Assembly: GCA_947588685.1 (NCBI GenBank)
Contig: CANPYM010000001.1
Coordinates: 64,479 to 128,478, forward strand
Direction of reading: 5' to 3'
DNA from: an uncultured Bacilli bacterium
GTDB taxonomy: Bacteria > Bacillota_I > Bacilli_A > RF39 > UBA660
DNA: 64,000 nucleotides
A program made the position numbers and the translations under genes. This document shows, in pieces, positions 27,977 to 38,803 of the stretch. Under the pieces are notes generated by a model. It had not been told where the DNA came from. It made no database searches and saw only the letters and a program-made list of their open reading frames with translations. Every line of letters starts with the position of its first letter. The stretch's first letter is position 1.

Positions 27977-30900
27977 ATGAAGAAAATAACTAATTTTATT
28001 GTTGATCATCGTTATGTCGTTTTTAGCTTCGTCCTTATTCTAACTATAATCTGTCTTTTCTTGGCTAGAGAAGTTAATATTAATAGGGATATTATCGATT
28101 ACCTACCTAAAAACTCCGATACGAAAAAAGGCACTAGTATTATGGAAGATGAGTTTACCGGCATCGATGATGGCACTTTAAATATAATGTTTAAAGGTTT
28201 AAAAGATGATGAAAAAGAAACCATCTTAAAAAAACTTACCGCCACACCAGGCGTTAGTAAAGTTACCTATGAAAATAATGCTGACTATAATAAAGATGAT
28301 TACACTTTATATGTCATAACTTCCGAAAATCCTAAAGAAGATAAGGAATCGGAAAAATTATATAAACAGATTAAAGAAGACTATCAAGACTATACATTCT
28401 ACACGAGTGGCGATATCGAAGATGAGTATAAGACCATTCTTCCCCTTTGGATTGTCGCTTTAGCGATTGCTTCGGCGTTAGTTATTCTAATTATTATGTG
28501 TGATTCTTATATTGAACCATTCCTTTTCCTTTTTGCGATTGGATTAGGTGTTTTCTTAAATAAAGGCACCAATATTTTCCTTGGTACTATCTCATCAATA
28601 ACAGATTCGATTGCTGCTATCTTACAGTTAGCTCTATCGATGGATTATTCAATTATGTTAATGAATCGTTACCGAATTGAGAAAGAAAAGGAAAAAGATA
28701 AAGTTAAAGCAATGAAGAAAGCTTTACTTGATTCTTTTAAAGCGATATCTAGTAGTTCGGTTACAACGATTGTTGGATTATTAGCGTTAGTATTTATGAG
28801 CTTTACCATTGGAAGAGACTTGGGTATTGTTCTAGCTAAAGGTGTTATGTTTAGTTTAATAACCATTTTTACTTGTCTTCCTGCTCTTATTTTAATGTTT
28901 GATAATTTAATTAATAAAACAACTAAAAGAAAACCGCATATCGATTTAAAGTTTCTAGGTAATTTTGCCTATAAAGCAAGACACTTAGGTATCGTTTTCT
29001 TCCTTATTGTTTTCTTAATCAGTTACTTTTTAAAAAATCAATTAGGAATACTATATACAGTTTCAGAAATTGATGAAGTTGGAAAAGTTTTTAAGACGAA
29101 TAATCAAATAGCTATTGTCTATGATAATAAATATGAAGATACTATTACAAAATATTGTAAAGAATTAGAAAATGATCAAAAAATTGATGACGTATTATGT
29201 TATGGTAATACCATTAATGAAAAATTAACTTATGATGTAATGAATAAAAAATTAAGTGATTTAGGTTCCGATGTTAATATCGATGACTATCTACTAAAAA
29301 TCCTTTACTATCATTATTATAATAAAGATGAAGATAATAAAGTTACATTTAATGATCTTATCACTTTCATTAAAAATAATGTTTATCAAAATGACGATTT
29401 AAATAAACACGTTGATGATGAGATGAAAAAGAATATCGATAAACTCGAAAAGTTTACGACGAAAGAGGAAATGGATAAGAAAAGAAGTTCTAAAGATATT
29501 CAAACTTTATTCGAAATTGATGAGGATGAAATGGATAAACTGATAACTTATTATTATTCTTTAAAAGGAAATGATAAGTTAACTATAAGTGAGTTTATCA
29601 CGTTTATGAATGATTATCTTTTAAAAAGTGAATACGCCAAGGAACTAGATGAAGCATCGAAAGAAAAACTAGCTTTCATCACACCATTTACAAATAAAAC
29701 TACGCTAAACAAAAATATGACATCTAAAGAAATGGCTTCCCTTTTTCAAATGAATAGTGATGATGTTAATAATATCTATCTATATTACTTAAGTCTAGGT
29801 GAGATAGATACCAAATTATCTTTTAATGATTTTTCTAATGTGGCAAGTAATTATAGTGATACTCTAGAGAAGGAAACTAAAGAAAAATTAGCTATCCTAG
29901 AAAGCTTTAGCAATAAAGATATCATCACAACTAAAATAGAAGCTAAAGATATGGCCAAATTATTAGGCACAGATGAACTTATGGTAAGTTATGTCTATAT
30001 CCAACATCAACATTTAACAAGTAGTTCGGATAATCCTTATACGATGTCCCCTTATGATTTTGTAAATTATGCGCTTACCATAAGCTTGCCTTCGAAAGAC
30101 TTAGAAGATAACCTTAAGCTATTAAAATTAATTATGGATAGCACGATAAACAATGTAACTTATACATACACGGAACTTGCTCAAGCGCTTAATCTAGATG
30201 AGGAAATGGTTAAAAATGCTTATATAATGTATACTTTCCAAGCTAAAGAAGTTAAGATGCAACCCTTAACATTTGTTAACTTTATCCTTAAACATCAAAC
30301 TGATGATGTCTTAAAAGGTAAACTAGATAAAGAAACTATAGCTAATTTAGAAACCGTTCAAAAGATTATAGAAAATGTCTTAAAAGATACTAAATATAGT
30401 TATAAAAATCTTGCTAAGCTTCTTAACATCGATGAAAATAAAATGAAATTACTTTTCTCTTTATATCAGACATCATATAAAAAGAAAAAGATTAACTTGT
30501 CCTACCGGGAATTTGTTACTTTCTTAATTAAAGATGTTATGACAAATAAAGATTATCAAAACCAATTAACAGAAGATAAAAAAGAAAAAATTAAGGTAAT
30601 CGATGAAATAATGACAAGTAGTCTTCAAAATAAAAAATATCTAAAAGATGATTTATATCACCTTACTTCAAAATTAAGTGATAATCTTGATAAAGACCTT
30701 ATTGATCTAATATATATCTATTATGGTAGTGAGAAGGAATATGATAACGCGTCAGCCTTAACCATTGAAGAGTTCATCAATTTTGTTAATGATGACGTTC
30801 TAAAAGACGAACGTTTTGATGATTTTATTGATAAAAAGATGAAAGATGATGTTAAAGATGGTGTCAAGTTAACTCGTGATGCTCATCAAAAATTAGTTGG

Positions 30901-31564
30901 TGAAAATTATTCTCGAGCTTTATTAAATACAACTTACGCTGAAGAGAACGATGAAACTTATGCCTTTATTCAAAAACTTGATGATGATATTGGATCAATT
31001 GATGGCGTATATCTTGTCGGTAATTCACCAATGGGTTTTGAAATGAGCAAAACATTCCAGGGCGAACTTAATTTTATGACAATTCTAACCATTATCTTTA
31101 TCTTCGTCGTTGTTTTAGTTACTTTTAAATCTTTGATTATTCCAATTATTTTAGTAGGATTAATTCAAACTGCTGTCTACCTTACAATGGGTATTAACTA
31201 TTTAGAAGGTGGATCCGTTTACTTCATTGCTCTTTTGATTGTTCAAAGTATCTTGATGGGGGCGACGATTGATTATGCCATTTTATATACATCCTACTAT
31301 CAGGAATATCGAGCTAAATTAGATATTAAAGAAACAATTATAAACGCTTATAATCGTTCTATTCATACTATTTTAACTAGTGCGACCATCCTTGTTTTAG
31401 TAACCCTTATTGTCGGTCACTTTAGTGCGGCGATTACGGCTAAAATTTGTATGACAATCTCCCAGGGAACGCTTTGTTCAACTATCCTCATTTTGTTATT
31501 ACTTCCAGAACTTATTGCTACTTTTGATAAGTTTATCGTTAAACACAAACATAAAAAAATGTAG
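27977..31564 (+). CDS. MMPL/RND-family exporter with a long repetitive extracytoplasmic insert
   Basis: Start MKKITNFIVDHRYVV after GAGGTG; two MMPL halves flank ~600 aa of repeats. Confidence 0.85.
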   Translation: MKKITNFIVDHRYVVFSFVLILTIICLFLAREVNINRDIIDYLPKNSDTKKGTSIMEDEFTGIDDGTLNIMFKGLKDDEKETILKKLTATPGVSKVTYENNADYNKDDYTLYVITSENPKEDKESEKLYKQIKEDYQDYTFYTSGDIEDEYKTILPLWIVALAIASALVILIIMCDSYIEPFLFLFAIGLGVFLNKGTNIFLGTISSITDSIAAILQLALSMDYSIMLMNRYRIEKEKEKDKVKAMKKALLDSFKAISSSSVTTIVGLLALVFMSFTIGRDLGIVLAKGVMFSLITIFTCLPALILMFDNLINKTTKRKPHIDLKFLGNFAYKARHLGIVFFLIVFLISYFLKNQLGILYTVSEIDEVGKVFKTNNQIAIVYDNKYEDTITKYCKELENDQKIDDVLCYGNTINEKLTYDVMNKKLSDLGSDVNIDDYLLKILYYHYYNKDEDNKVTFNDLITFIKNNVYQNDDLNKHVDDEMKKNIDKLEKFTTKEEMDKKRSSKDIQTLFEIDEDEMDKLITYYYSLKGNDKLTISEFITFMNDYLLKSEYAKELDEASKEKLAFITPFTNKTTLNKNMTSKEMASLFQMNSDDVNNIYLYYLSLGEIDTKLSFNDFSNVASNYSDTLEKETKEKLAILESFSNKDIITTKIEAKDMAKLLGTDELMVSYVYIQHQHLTSSSDNPYTMSPYDFVNYALTISLPSKDLEDNLKLLKLIMDSTINNVTYTYTELAQALNLDEEMVKNAYIMYTFQAKEVKMQPLTFVNFILKHQTDDVLKGKLDKETIANLETVQKIIENVLKDTKYSYKNLAKLLNIDENKMKLLFSLYQTSYKKKKINLSYREFVTFLIKDVMTNKDYQNQLTEDKKEKIKVIDEIMTSSLQNKKYLKDDLYHLTSKLSDNLDKDLIDLIYIYYGSEKEYDNASALTIEEFINFVNDDVLKDERFDDFIDKKMKDDVKDGVKLTRDAHQKLVGENYSRALLNTTYAEENDETYAFIQKLDDDIGSIDGVYLVGNSPMGFEMSKTFQGELNFMTILTIIFIFVVVLVTFKSLIIPIILVGLIQTAVYLTMGINYLEGGSVYFIALLIVQSILMGATIDYAILYTSYYQEYRAKLDIKETIINAYNRSIHTILTSATILVLVTLIVGHFSAAITAKICMTISQGTLCSTILILLLLPELIATFDKFIVKHKHKKM

Positions 31565-31654
31565 ATTATCTACATTTTTTTGTTATCCCCTATCATTGAT
31601 TAATGTTACTTTTTATACTATAATTTTATTAATATTAATGAAAGAAGTGATAAT

Positions 31655-32836
31655 ATGATTTTTCCACTTAAAGTATGCAAATTAAACTCTGATGAGGTGG
31701 ACGTTTTCAATAAAAACTATGCAACCAATGGATCATTTACTTTTGAAGGGGTTTGGTTTAGAAGTCAAAATGAAGTTAATAAAAATCTTTCCCTTTGGAA
31801 AGATGAAACATCAAACAGAAGAAGAACAATTCACTTTCGTCATACTTTTGAAGTTCGGGATAATGAACTTTTAATGACATCTTCATATTTATATTTAAGT
31901 GTTCGCTTAGAAAATGCTGATTTAGATAAATATTTAAATAAAATTAAAGAAGCCCTAGTTAACAATAACTACACATTAAATGGAAAGATATATGAAAAAG
32001 ATAATTTAAAGATTAAGATTACGGAATATCCTCACCATCCTAAAGAACCTTTTATCGAAGGATATAAGACGGTCGATATTACCATCTATAGTGATAATGA
32101 GAATAATCTTAATAAATATTATGAACAAGTATGGAACTTACAAGTTAAAGGTATTCGAGAAAAAGATAAACGTGGTAACCCTACTTACATTGATAATATT
32201 GATGAATTAAAAGCTTACTTGCCAGCGCAAATTGAACTAGGATGTGGTCCATCTATTGAAGCTGGTATTAACCCTTTATATCATCTTCATGAAATCTATA
32301 AAGTTCAACGCCATAGCGATTCAAGATTTTACTTTGCCGAAGATGATGATCTCGTTTTACAAATTATTAATAAAGATCAAGATAAATATTTGGAGTTTGC
32401 TTTAATAATTCAAAACTGCCTTCATGCTAAACCAACTTTATTTCATCACACCTTAAAGAAAATGTATGACGCTAATATGTTTGTTGGTACCCTTTTAAAT
32501 AACAATTTTGATCACTTATCAACTGTTTGTGGCATCGATGAGAAAACTCTTCGCGTTTACCGAATTGAAGATTATTTTCCTAAAATAACTTTTCATCCGG
32601 ATGCGAAATCTCTAATTTGTATAGGAACGCATGCCGACCGGCGGTTTATTCAAAAACAAGCTCGAGCGAAAGGACTTAAAATTATCTATATTGATCCTGA
32701 AGGTTTTGAAACGAACGATGGATTTGAAGAGTATCCCATTGAAGGAGCAACTGATGGTGATATCGTATGGAGTCTTAAAGCTCTTAATTTTGCCAAGGAA
32801 TGTGAAAAGCTTTTAGTTGATAACAAGAAAAATTAA
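31655..32836 (+). CDS. Sirtuin (SIR2)-like protein with N-terminal extension
   Basis: LGCGPSIEAGINPL; GTLLNNNFDHLSTVCGID; CIGTHADRRFIQKQARAKGLKIIYID. Confidence 0.6.
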   Translation: MIFPLKVCKLNSDEVDVFNKNYATNGSFTFEGVWFRSQNEVNKNLSLWKDETSNRRRTIHFRHTFEVRDNELLMTSSYLYLSVRLENADLDKYLNKIKEALVNNNYTLNGKIYEKDNLKIKITEYPHHPKEPFIEGYKTVDITIYSDNENNLNKYYEQVWNLQVKGIREKDKRGNPTYIDNIDELKAYLPAQIELGCGPSIEAGINPLYHLHEIYKVQRHSDSRFYFAEDDDLVLQIINKDQDKYLEFALIIQNCLHAKPTLFHHTLKKMYDANMFVGTLLNNNFDHLSTVCGIDEKTLRVYRIEDYFPKITFHPDAKSLICIGTHADRRFIQKQARAKGLKIIYIDPEGFETNDGFEEYPIEGATDGDIVWSLKALNFAKECEKLLVDNKKN

Positions 32837-32892
32837 ATCAAACATAAAGAAAATCATCATTTGATGATTTTCTTTTTTTATGCCATAATACC

Positions 32893-33771
32893 CTATTCAA
32901 GAAGTTCTTTATAAATATAACAATTATGCTGATCAAAACTATAGAATGTATCACAATAAACTAGTACTTTAACATTATATATAATAGCAAAATTAATTAA
33001 ATCATTAATATTATCTAGGTAAATAATATTTAAGTTATTGATGTCGGGGGCAGTTTGGAGTTTAACAATTATATCAGCATATCTTTTTAAGACATAAGAA
33101 ACACTATTTTTAGGATGCATATATTTTTTAAGGAGGATAAGAAGAAATATAGTCATTATCAAGTAACCGCCAATAAATAATAGTTTATAGGTGTTATTTC
33201 TTTTTTTAGTTAAATGATTATCAAATTCATTTATGGTTACGTAAGTTACTTTATCATCAATAGGTATCGTAACTTCCATGAGTGGATAAATCTTTTTATC
33301 TTTAGATATGGCTTTCAAACTGACGATTACTTTAGCTTCTAACGGGATGTCATAAGTATTTTTAAAATCTTTAAATAAGCTTTGATAAGTATCATAATCG
33401 ATAACTACTTTTTTCTTTAACTTTTGATCAAAATGGCCGGTTAAATGAGGATACTCTTGTTGCCATACTTCATCACTATTAACATATCCTTTTGAAGTGG
33501 TTGTAATATCATAGTCATAAGAATCATCTAAAGTAAGGTCAAAAGTTATATTAACTTTATCAATTAATTTAGCGATGTAATAATGATTAGATGAAATAGT
33601 TTTAGAGGCAAAGAAAGGATTATCTTTTAAAGTAACATCATAATCAGTTTTATTGATAAAAAGATTTTCTTTTTCATTTAGTTGATGGATTTTAAGATAA
33701 GCACCAAAAAATAGTAAGATAAGGCCTAGTGTTAAAGAGAAGATGGCTATGGCTCTACTCTTTTTAAACAT
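32893..33771 (-). CDS. DUF5305-like membrane protein
   Basis: N- and C-terminal TM with beta-rich extracellular part; directly downstream of the signal peptidase. Confidence 0.55.
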   Translation of the reverse strand: MFKKSRAIAIFSLTLGLILLFFGAYLKIHQLNEKENLFINKTDYDVTLKDNPFFASKTISSNHYYIAKLIDKVNITFDLTLDDSYDYDITTTSKGYVNSDEVWQQEYPHLTGHFDQKLKKKVVIDYDTYQSLFKDFKNTYDIPLEAKVIVSLKAISKDKKIYPLMEVTIPIDDKVTYVTINEFDNHLTKKRNNTYKLLFIGGYLIMTIFLLILLKKYMHPKNSVSYVLKRYADIIVKLQTAPDINNLNIIYLDNINDLINFAIIYNVKVLVYCDTFYSFDQHNCYIYKELLE

Positions 33772-33772
33772 T

Positions 33773-34861
33773 TTATTTCTCTCCTTTTAATAATTCATTT
33801 AACCATATAACCGGATAGCCTAAATATTTAATATGAAAGCAATATATGCCTTTAATATTTTCTTTTTTAACTTTAATGGTATCAGCTTTTAGATTGTTAT
33901 CCCCTTTTGTTTCATAACTATTTACTTCCTTATTAATAACGCGGTGAATGATATACGTTTGATCTATTTTATAAACAATAATAGAATCCTTTTTGAGGTC
34001 CTTTAAATCTTTTTTATAGATGACGATATCACCCCTACTAAAGGTTGGCTGCATACTATTAGACATAACTGCTATTGCTTCATATTTAAATAGTCCTAAC
34101 ATAAAGCATATAAGAATGATAATAAATTGATAAATAATAAAGTATGAAGTTTTACAATGAGATTGTTTAGGTGGATTAGTAAGAAAAGAATAATATATAA
34201 AGCCATACTTTATTAAATAAAAACTACCAATCATAAACCAGTTCATATTAGGTAAAATAAAACAAGAAAGAAAAACTAGTTTCTCAGTCACACTAATTAC
34301 TATGGGTAAATAATAATTATATTTTAAAGAAAGTAAAGTAAATAATATATTACGAAAAATAATTTGCACAAACATAACGAAAAAATAATAAAACATTTTT
34401 AAACTAGATAAGTTAATTAAGTAATTGATATTTAAATCGTTAAGGATAAAAGTTATAGTCAAAAAATAAAGCAAAGAAATATTCTTGGAATTGCTCTTAA
34501 TTAAAATATAGCGTACACACTCTATACCAATAATTGGAATAATTGTTGTAAAAATATTCTCTAATAAATTAGTGATTTGATGATTCATAGGATTTCTAAT
34601 AAAACCACTTAAATAACCTAACGAAAAATAGATGATGTCAAAAACAAAAATGATGATAAAAAGTTTAATGAGGGGTTCTTTAGTTTGGTGGATAAAATAA
34701 TTACCTTTAGTACTTATAAGAAAAGTTAAAATAATTAACCAAAAAATAGCGTTAAGATAGTTAATAAAGAGATTTAAACCATATAGTTTAAAAGGAAAAC
34801 TAATTATGAAATAGCCCAATATTAGATAAAATAATCTTTTATTATTCATTTTTATTAACAT
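33773..34861 (-). CDS. Signal peptidase I (S26B/SipW-type) with N-terminal multi-TM domain
   Basis: AVMSNSMQPTFSRGDIVIYKK...YIIHRVINKE..YETKGDNN. Confidence 0.85.
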   Translation of the reverse strand: MLIKMNNKRLFYLILGYFIISFPFKLYGLNLFINYLNAIFWLIILTFLISTKGNYFIHQTKEPLIKLFIIIFVFDIIYFSLGYLSGFIRNPMNHQITNLLENIFTTIIPIIGIECVRYILIKSNSKNISLLYFLTITFILNDLNINYLINLSSLKMFYYFFVMFVQIIFRNILFTLLSLKYNYYLPIVISVTEKLVFLSCFILPNMNWFMIGSFYLIKYGFIYYSFLTNPPKQSHCKTSYFIIYQFIIILICFMLGLFKYEAIAVMSNSMQPTFSRGDIVIYKKDLKDLKKDSIIVYKIDQTYIIHRVINKEVNSYETKGDNNLKADTIKVKKENIKGIYCFHIKYLGYPVIWLNELLKGEK

Positions 34862-34933
34862 TTTCGTAGCAATTTAGGACTATTATCATAACTTATTAAT
34901 AGAGATAATTTTCTTAAATGACGTCTTAGTACG

Positions 34934-35425
34934 TTATTTTTGAACATATTCAATCATCCCTGTTAAACTTTTAGTTGTATCCGTTGGGGGAATATCAACA
35001 TCTTCATAAGTGACAATGATAAAAAAACTTGTCTCTTCGTTAACTGCTAAATCATTTGCTAAATTAGTCGTTGTATAATTTATAGCGTCACTACCTTCCC
35101 CTTCGGTAAAAATGACATTATTTAAAGTAGCGTCAATCGTGCCCTTGTTAGCTACTGTTACTTTATATGTAATTTCATCACCCGGTTTATTTAATTTAGC
35201 ATCAAAACTTAAGGTTGTGTTAGTAAAAGTTGGTGTTCCTGCGTCACACCCTGTAGATACACTTTCAACTTCAACATCCGTAATTAAGACATTCCACTCC
35301 CCAACAATCTCGGCATTACCATTAATATCTAACTCACTAGCAAAACGTGAGTACCCTACCGCCATTAGAATCGTAATAATAAGCATACTTAAGATAATAC
35401 GTTTAGACATAATAACTCCTTTCAA
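34934..35425 (-). CDS. SipW-dependent TasA/CalY-like secreted protein
   Basis: Signal ILSMLIITILMAVGYSRFASELDINGNAEIVGEWNVLITDV. Confidence 0.75.
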   Translation of the reverse strand: MKGVIMSKRIILSMLIITILMAVGYSRFASELDINGNAEIVGEWNVLITDVEVESVSTGCDAGTPTFTNTTLSFDAKLNKPGDEITYKVTVANKGTIDATLNNVIFTEGEGSDAINYTTTNLANDLAVNEETSFFIIVTYEDVDIPPTDTTKSLTGMIEYVQK

Positions 35426-35551
35426 GATTAACTTTTAAGCTATCCTATTTCTAGATTATGTAAGATGAAAATAGTTGTCTAATTTAAACATCTTAAAATT
35501 AAAACATATCTTGAAATTAAAGTATGATATAATAAATAGCCAGGTGGTATT

Positions 35552-36079
35552 ATGGCTACTTTAAAAATGTCTTGCGAGGAAATAAGACAAGCTATTAGTA
35601 TTAAAGAAGATGACTGGGAATACACGCAAGATACAAATTGTTATGCGTTTGCTTTAGGATTAGATATTAAAGAAAATGATATTGTAAAAGGCGCCTATCA
35701 ACTAGGAGTTATCGGAGCCATAATAAATAATATAAGTATTGATGAACTTAAAAAAATGTCTTTAGAAGAAAGATTATTGATGGATTTAAAGGCTCTTAAA
35801 ATCCATTGTGAGGATAGTTTAGAAAGTGCCACTTCAGATTTAAGAGTTGGTCAAAAATATAGTGATTTATGGTGGATTATTTCTTTACTAACTGATGGGA
35901 AAAGATTTCATTTTATGAGAAAAAGCTATAGTGGTATTTGGTATCAAAAATGGGGTTATCTAGCGCCCGTTATCAATTATGATTTTGATAGAAAAGTTAT
36001 TACCAATCCAAGCAAAGCCAATCTAGGAGATTATAAAGTTGTCAAAACATATCGTTTAAGTTACCGAGAAAAATATTAA
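35552..36079 (+). CDS. Papain-fold-like Cys/His protein
   Basis: NCYAFALG; FHFMRKSYSGIWYQKWGYLAPVINYDFDRKVITNP. Confidence 0.5.
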   Translation: MATLKMSCEEIRQAISIKEDDWEYTQDTNCYAFALGLDIKENDIVKGAYQLGVIGAIINNISIDELKKMSLEERLLMDLKALKIHCEDSLESATSDLRVGQKYSDLWWIISLLTDGKRFHFMRKSYSGIWYQKWGYLAPVINYDFDRKVITNPSKANLGDYKVVKTYRLSYREKY

Positions 36080-36161
36080 ATAACTTACAATTTTATAACA
36101 AACTTGACTTAACAAAAATGATACCTTATAATAGCTCATCAAGAAAAGGAAGAGTTATCAT

Positions 36162-37076
36162 ATGAATAATTTTCATACAACTTCTTATAAACTATATAAT
36201 CCTAAAGTTCAAAGGCAAATTAACTTTAGTGTCATTAGTGATCTTCATTTTAGTTATACTGTATCAAGCAAAAAACTAGCAGCCATACTAAATAAATTAG
36301 CAAGTCTAGAGCCTGATTATATTTTGTTCCCCGGCGATTTAATTGATTCAGTAGATATGGTTGAAGATACTAAAGAAAGAATGCGACTAATATCTTGGCT
36401 TCATAATCTTAAGGATATTGCGCCTACTCTAATATCTTTAGGTAGTCATGATTACTATAAAAAAACACCAAATGGTGCTTGGGAATATCATCCTAATGAA
36501 GATTTCTTAGAAGAGATTAATTCTATTCCACGAATAACGTTACTAGATAATGCATCATATAATGATGATAATATTTTTGTTACCGGAATAACACAAAGCT
36601 TTGCTTTTTATCATCAGACAAAGAAAAAACACGACGAAGATAAAGACACGTTAATTAAAGATATAAAAGATAATCTCCCCCAAATTATTCCTAATGATAA
36701 ATTAACTATTTTACTACTTCACTCTCCTGTTCATTTAGCTGATCAAGATACTTTAGCAATGCTTCAAAGTTTTGATTTAATCATTTGCGGCCATATGCAT
36801 AATGGCTGTGTCCCACCAATACTATATGAACTATGGCCTTCAACAAGGGGTCTTATCTCACCTAAGAAAGCTTTCTTTCCTAAATATGAAAGAAATACAT
36901 TGCGAAAGAAAAATGATAAAATCTTAGTCAATGGTCCGCTAACAATGTTTCAAGAATGTACAGGCCATTTACAACTAGCTAATATTATGTATCCCATATA
37001 CAATAGTTTTGTTACATTTTCTAGTGACTCTACCTATGATACTGAAAAAGTAAAAGTTAAAAAACATTATCGATAA
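36162..37076 (+). CDS. Calcineurin-like metallophosphoesterase
   Basis: VISDLHFS; FPGDLIDS; LGSHDYY; LLLHSPV; ICGHMHNG. Confidence 0.85.
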   Translation: MNNFHTTSYKLYNPKVQRQINFSVISDLHFSYTVSSKKLAAILNKLASLEPDYILFPGDLIDSVDMVEDTKERMRLISWLHNLKDIAPTLISLGSHDYYKKTPNGAWEYHPNEDFLEEINSIPRITLLDNASYNDDNIFVTGITQSFAFYHQTKKKHDEDKDTLIKDIKDNLPQIIPNDKLTILLLHSPVHLADQDTLAMLQSFDLIICGHMHNGCVPPILYELWPSTRGLISPKKAFFPKYERNTLRKKNDKILVNGPLTMFQECTGHLQLANIMYPIYNSFVTFSSDSTYDTEKVKVKKHYR

Positions 37077-37435
37077 AAACAAAAGCCTTGTAAATCAAGG
37101 CTTTTTTAATGTAATTTATAAAACTAACAGAATAAAAAACTATAATATATAATTTGGCAAGCTAGCAAAAAGTAATCAACTATTACATTTTATATAAAAG
37201 ATGTTATTAGAACCAATTGATAAAATTAGAATGCGCAACGCAAACGATATGATTGTTAATTTAAAGAAACAATTAAATTAATTATAATAAGGTTTTAGAA
37301 ACCTTTACTAGGAAAGTACTAGGAAAAATGATATAATGAATTTAGTAATAATATGGGTGGATATATTATCATTTTCAACAATTAATCATAGCAAAATAAG
37401 TATTAGATATATTGTTTGATAAAATTTAAGGTGAA

Positions 37436-38803
37436 GTGATTATGTTAAAGAAAGATATTTTAGATTTAATAGACAGTTTTGAAAGAGAAACTTGGAAGTA
37501 TACGTATAACGATAATTTAAATGATGATATGGATTACATTTATTCTCTTGAAAATGAAATAAAAAATGCTGATGAAGCAAATTTAAAACCAATATATGAC
37601 AAGCTAATCGCCCTAATGGGAATAATTAGATTTAAATATGGCTTTGAAAGTATACTAATAAACAGTAATCCAGAACTTGAAAATCTAAAAAAAATAATTG
37701 AAAACATTTCACTAGATAGTAGTGATATAATTAATCAATATAATTATGTTTCTACTATGTATAATGATTGTATGAGTAAAACTACAAATGTCGATTTTAT
37801 CGAAAATAAATATAAAGATATTCAAGAAAAAGAAGGATTATATTTAGCTATTGAATCATTAAAATCACTAATTAGCAATGAAAACTATAGGCAACTATTA
37901 GATCAAAACCAAATTAATGAAATAATTATCGATTGTATTAAATTAAATAATAACGCCGTAAGTTTAGAAAAAATCGAACTAAAATATAAAGATATTATAA
38001 AACGAATATGGGAATATTCATTATCAGATAAGATAGATGAAAGTGGTATCTTTAGAATTCTATTTTCAAATATTTCTGGTGGTACTATAAAACAGCAATC
38101 TGATATGTTAATTAATAGACCAGATCAATCATCTTGTAGTATGATTAGTTCTAACTTTATAGCAACTTATGGATCAGCAACTAGAAAAATAGGTTTTATT
38201 TATCCAAGCAATTCAGAAATAATTACATTTGGTGCATCTGATCTTGGCTCTAATGTTTTTGGAACTGGTTTAGTTAACAAGGAAAAGGGAACGTTGCTTG
38301 CTACGCCACAAGTTCTTGAAAGAATGGGAATGGTAAGAGCTATTAAAAATGGTGAAGATATATATTCATCAAGTTGTTATAATGAGATACTTGTTAATGC
38401 TAAGCCTTGTGGAATTGTAGTTTTAGACTTGGGCGAAAAAGATTTGAATATTGACTATCAAGAAGCAAAAATGCTTTCTTTACAAATGCATTTACCACTA
38501 TATTATATAGATACTATGCAATATAAAAAGGATTTATCAGAAGCTGATAAATATTATATAGCCTTTCATTCAATAATGTCTTATTTAGGAATGTCTAGAG
38601 ATGAATTATTAAAGGAAATAGAACAAAATAATGGCTATTCTAAAATAGATGAGCTCATTAATATTTATAAAGATCAAATTGCGGAAATCTTTTTGATTTT
38701 AAAAAGGAAAGGAAATTTAAGTAAAGAAAATATGTGTCAAATATTGGGTAATATAATAGACGTTTCTAAAACAATGCCAAAAGTAGATGGTATAACTAAA
38801 TAG
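37436..38803 (+). CDS. Uncharacterised protein
   Basis: 455 aa, complete ORF with GGTGAAGTG RBS; C-terminal part SSCSMISSNFIATYG...YNEILVNAKPCGIVVLDLG. Confidence 0.65.
   Translation: MIMLKKDILDLIDSFERETWKYTYNDNLNDDMDYIYSLENEIKNADEANLKPIYDKLIALMGIIRFKYGFESILINSNPELENLKKIIENISLDSSDIINQYNYVSTMYNDCMSKTTNVDFIENKYKDIQEKEGLYLAIESLKSLISNENYRQLLDQNQINEIIIDCIKLNNNAVSLEKIELKYKDIIKRIWEYSLSDKIDESGIFRILFSNISGGTIKQQSDMLINRPDQSSCSMISSNFIATYGSATRKIGFIYPSNSEIITFGASDLGSNVFGTGLVNKEKGTLLATPQVLERMGMVRAIKNGEDIYSSSCYNEILVNAKPCGIVVLDLGEKDLNIDYQEAKMLSLQMHLPLYYIDTMQYKKDLSEADKYYIAFHSIMSYLGMSRDELLKEIEQNNGYSKIDELINIYKDQIAEIFLILKRKGNLSKENMCQILGNIIDVSKTMPKVDGITK

Noticed and set aside
37201-37282. Short frame MLLEPIDKIRMRNANDMIVNLKKQLN
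   Set aside because: Only 26 codons and no clear homologue or RBS.
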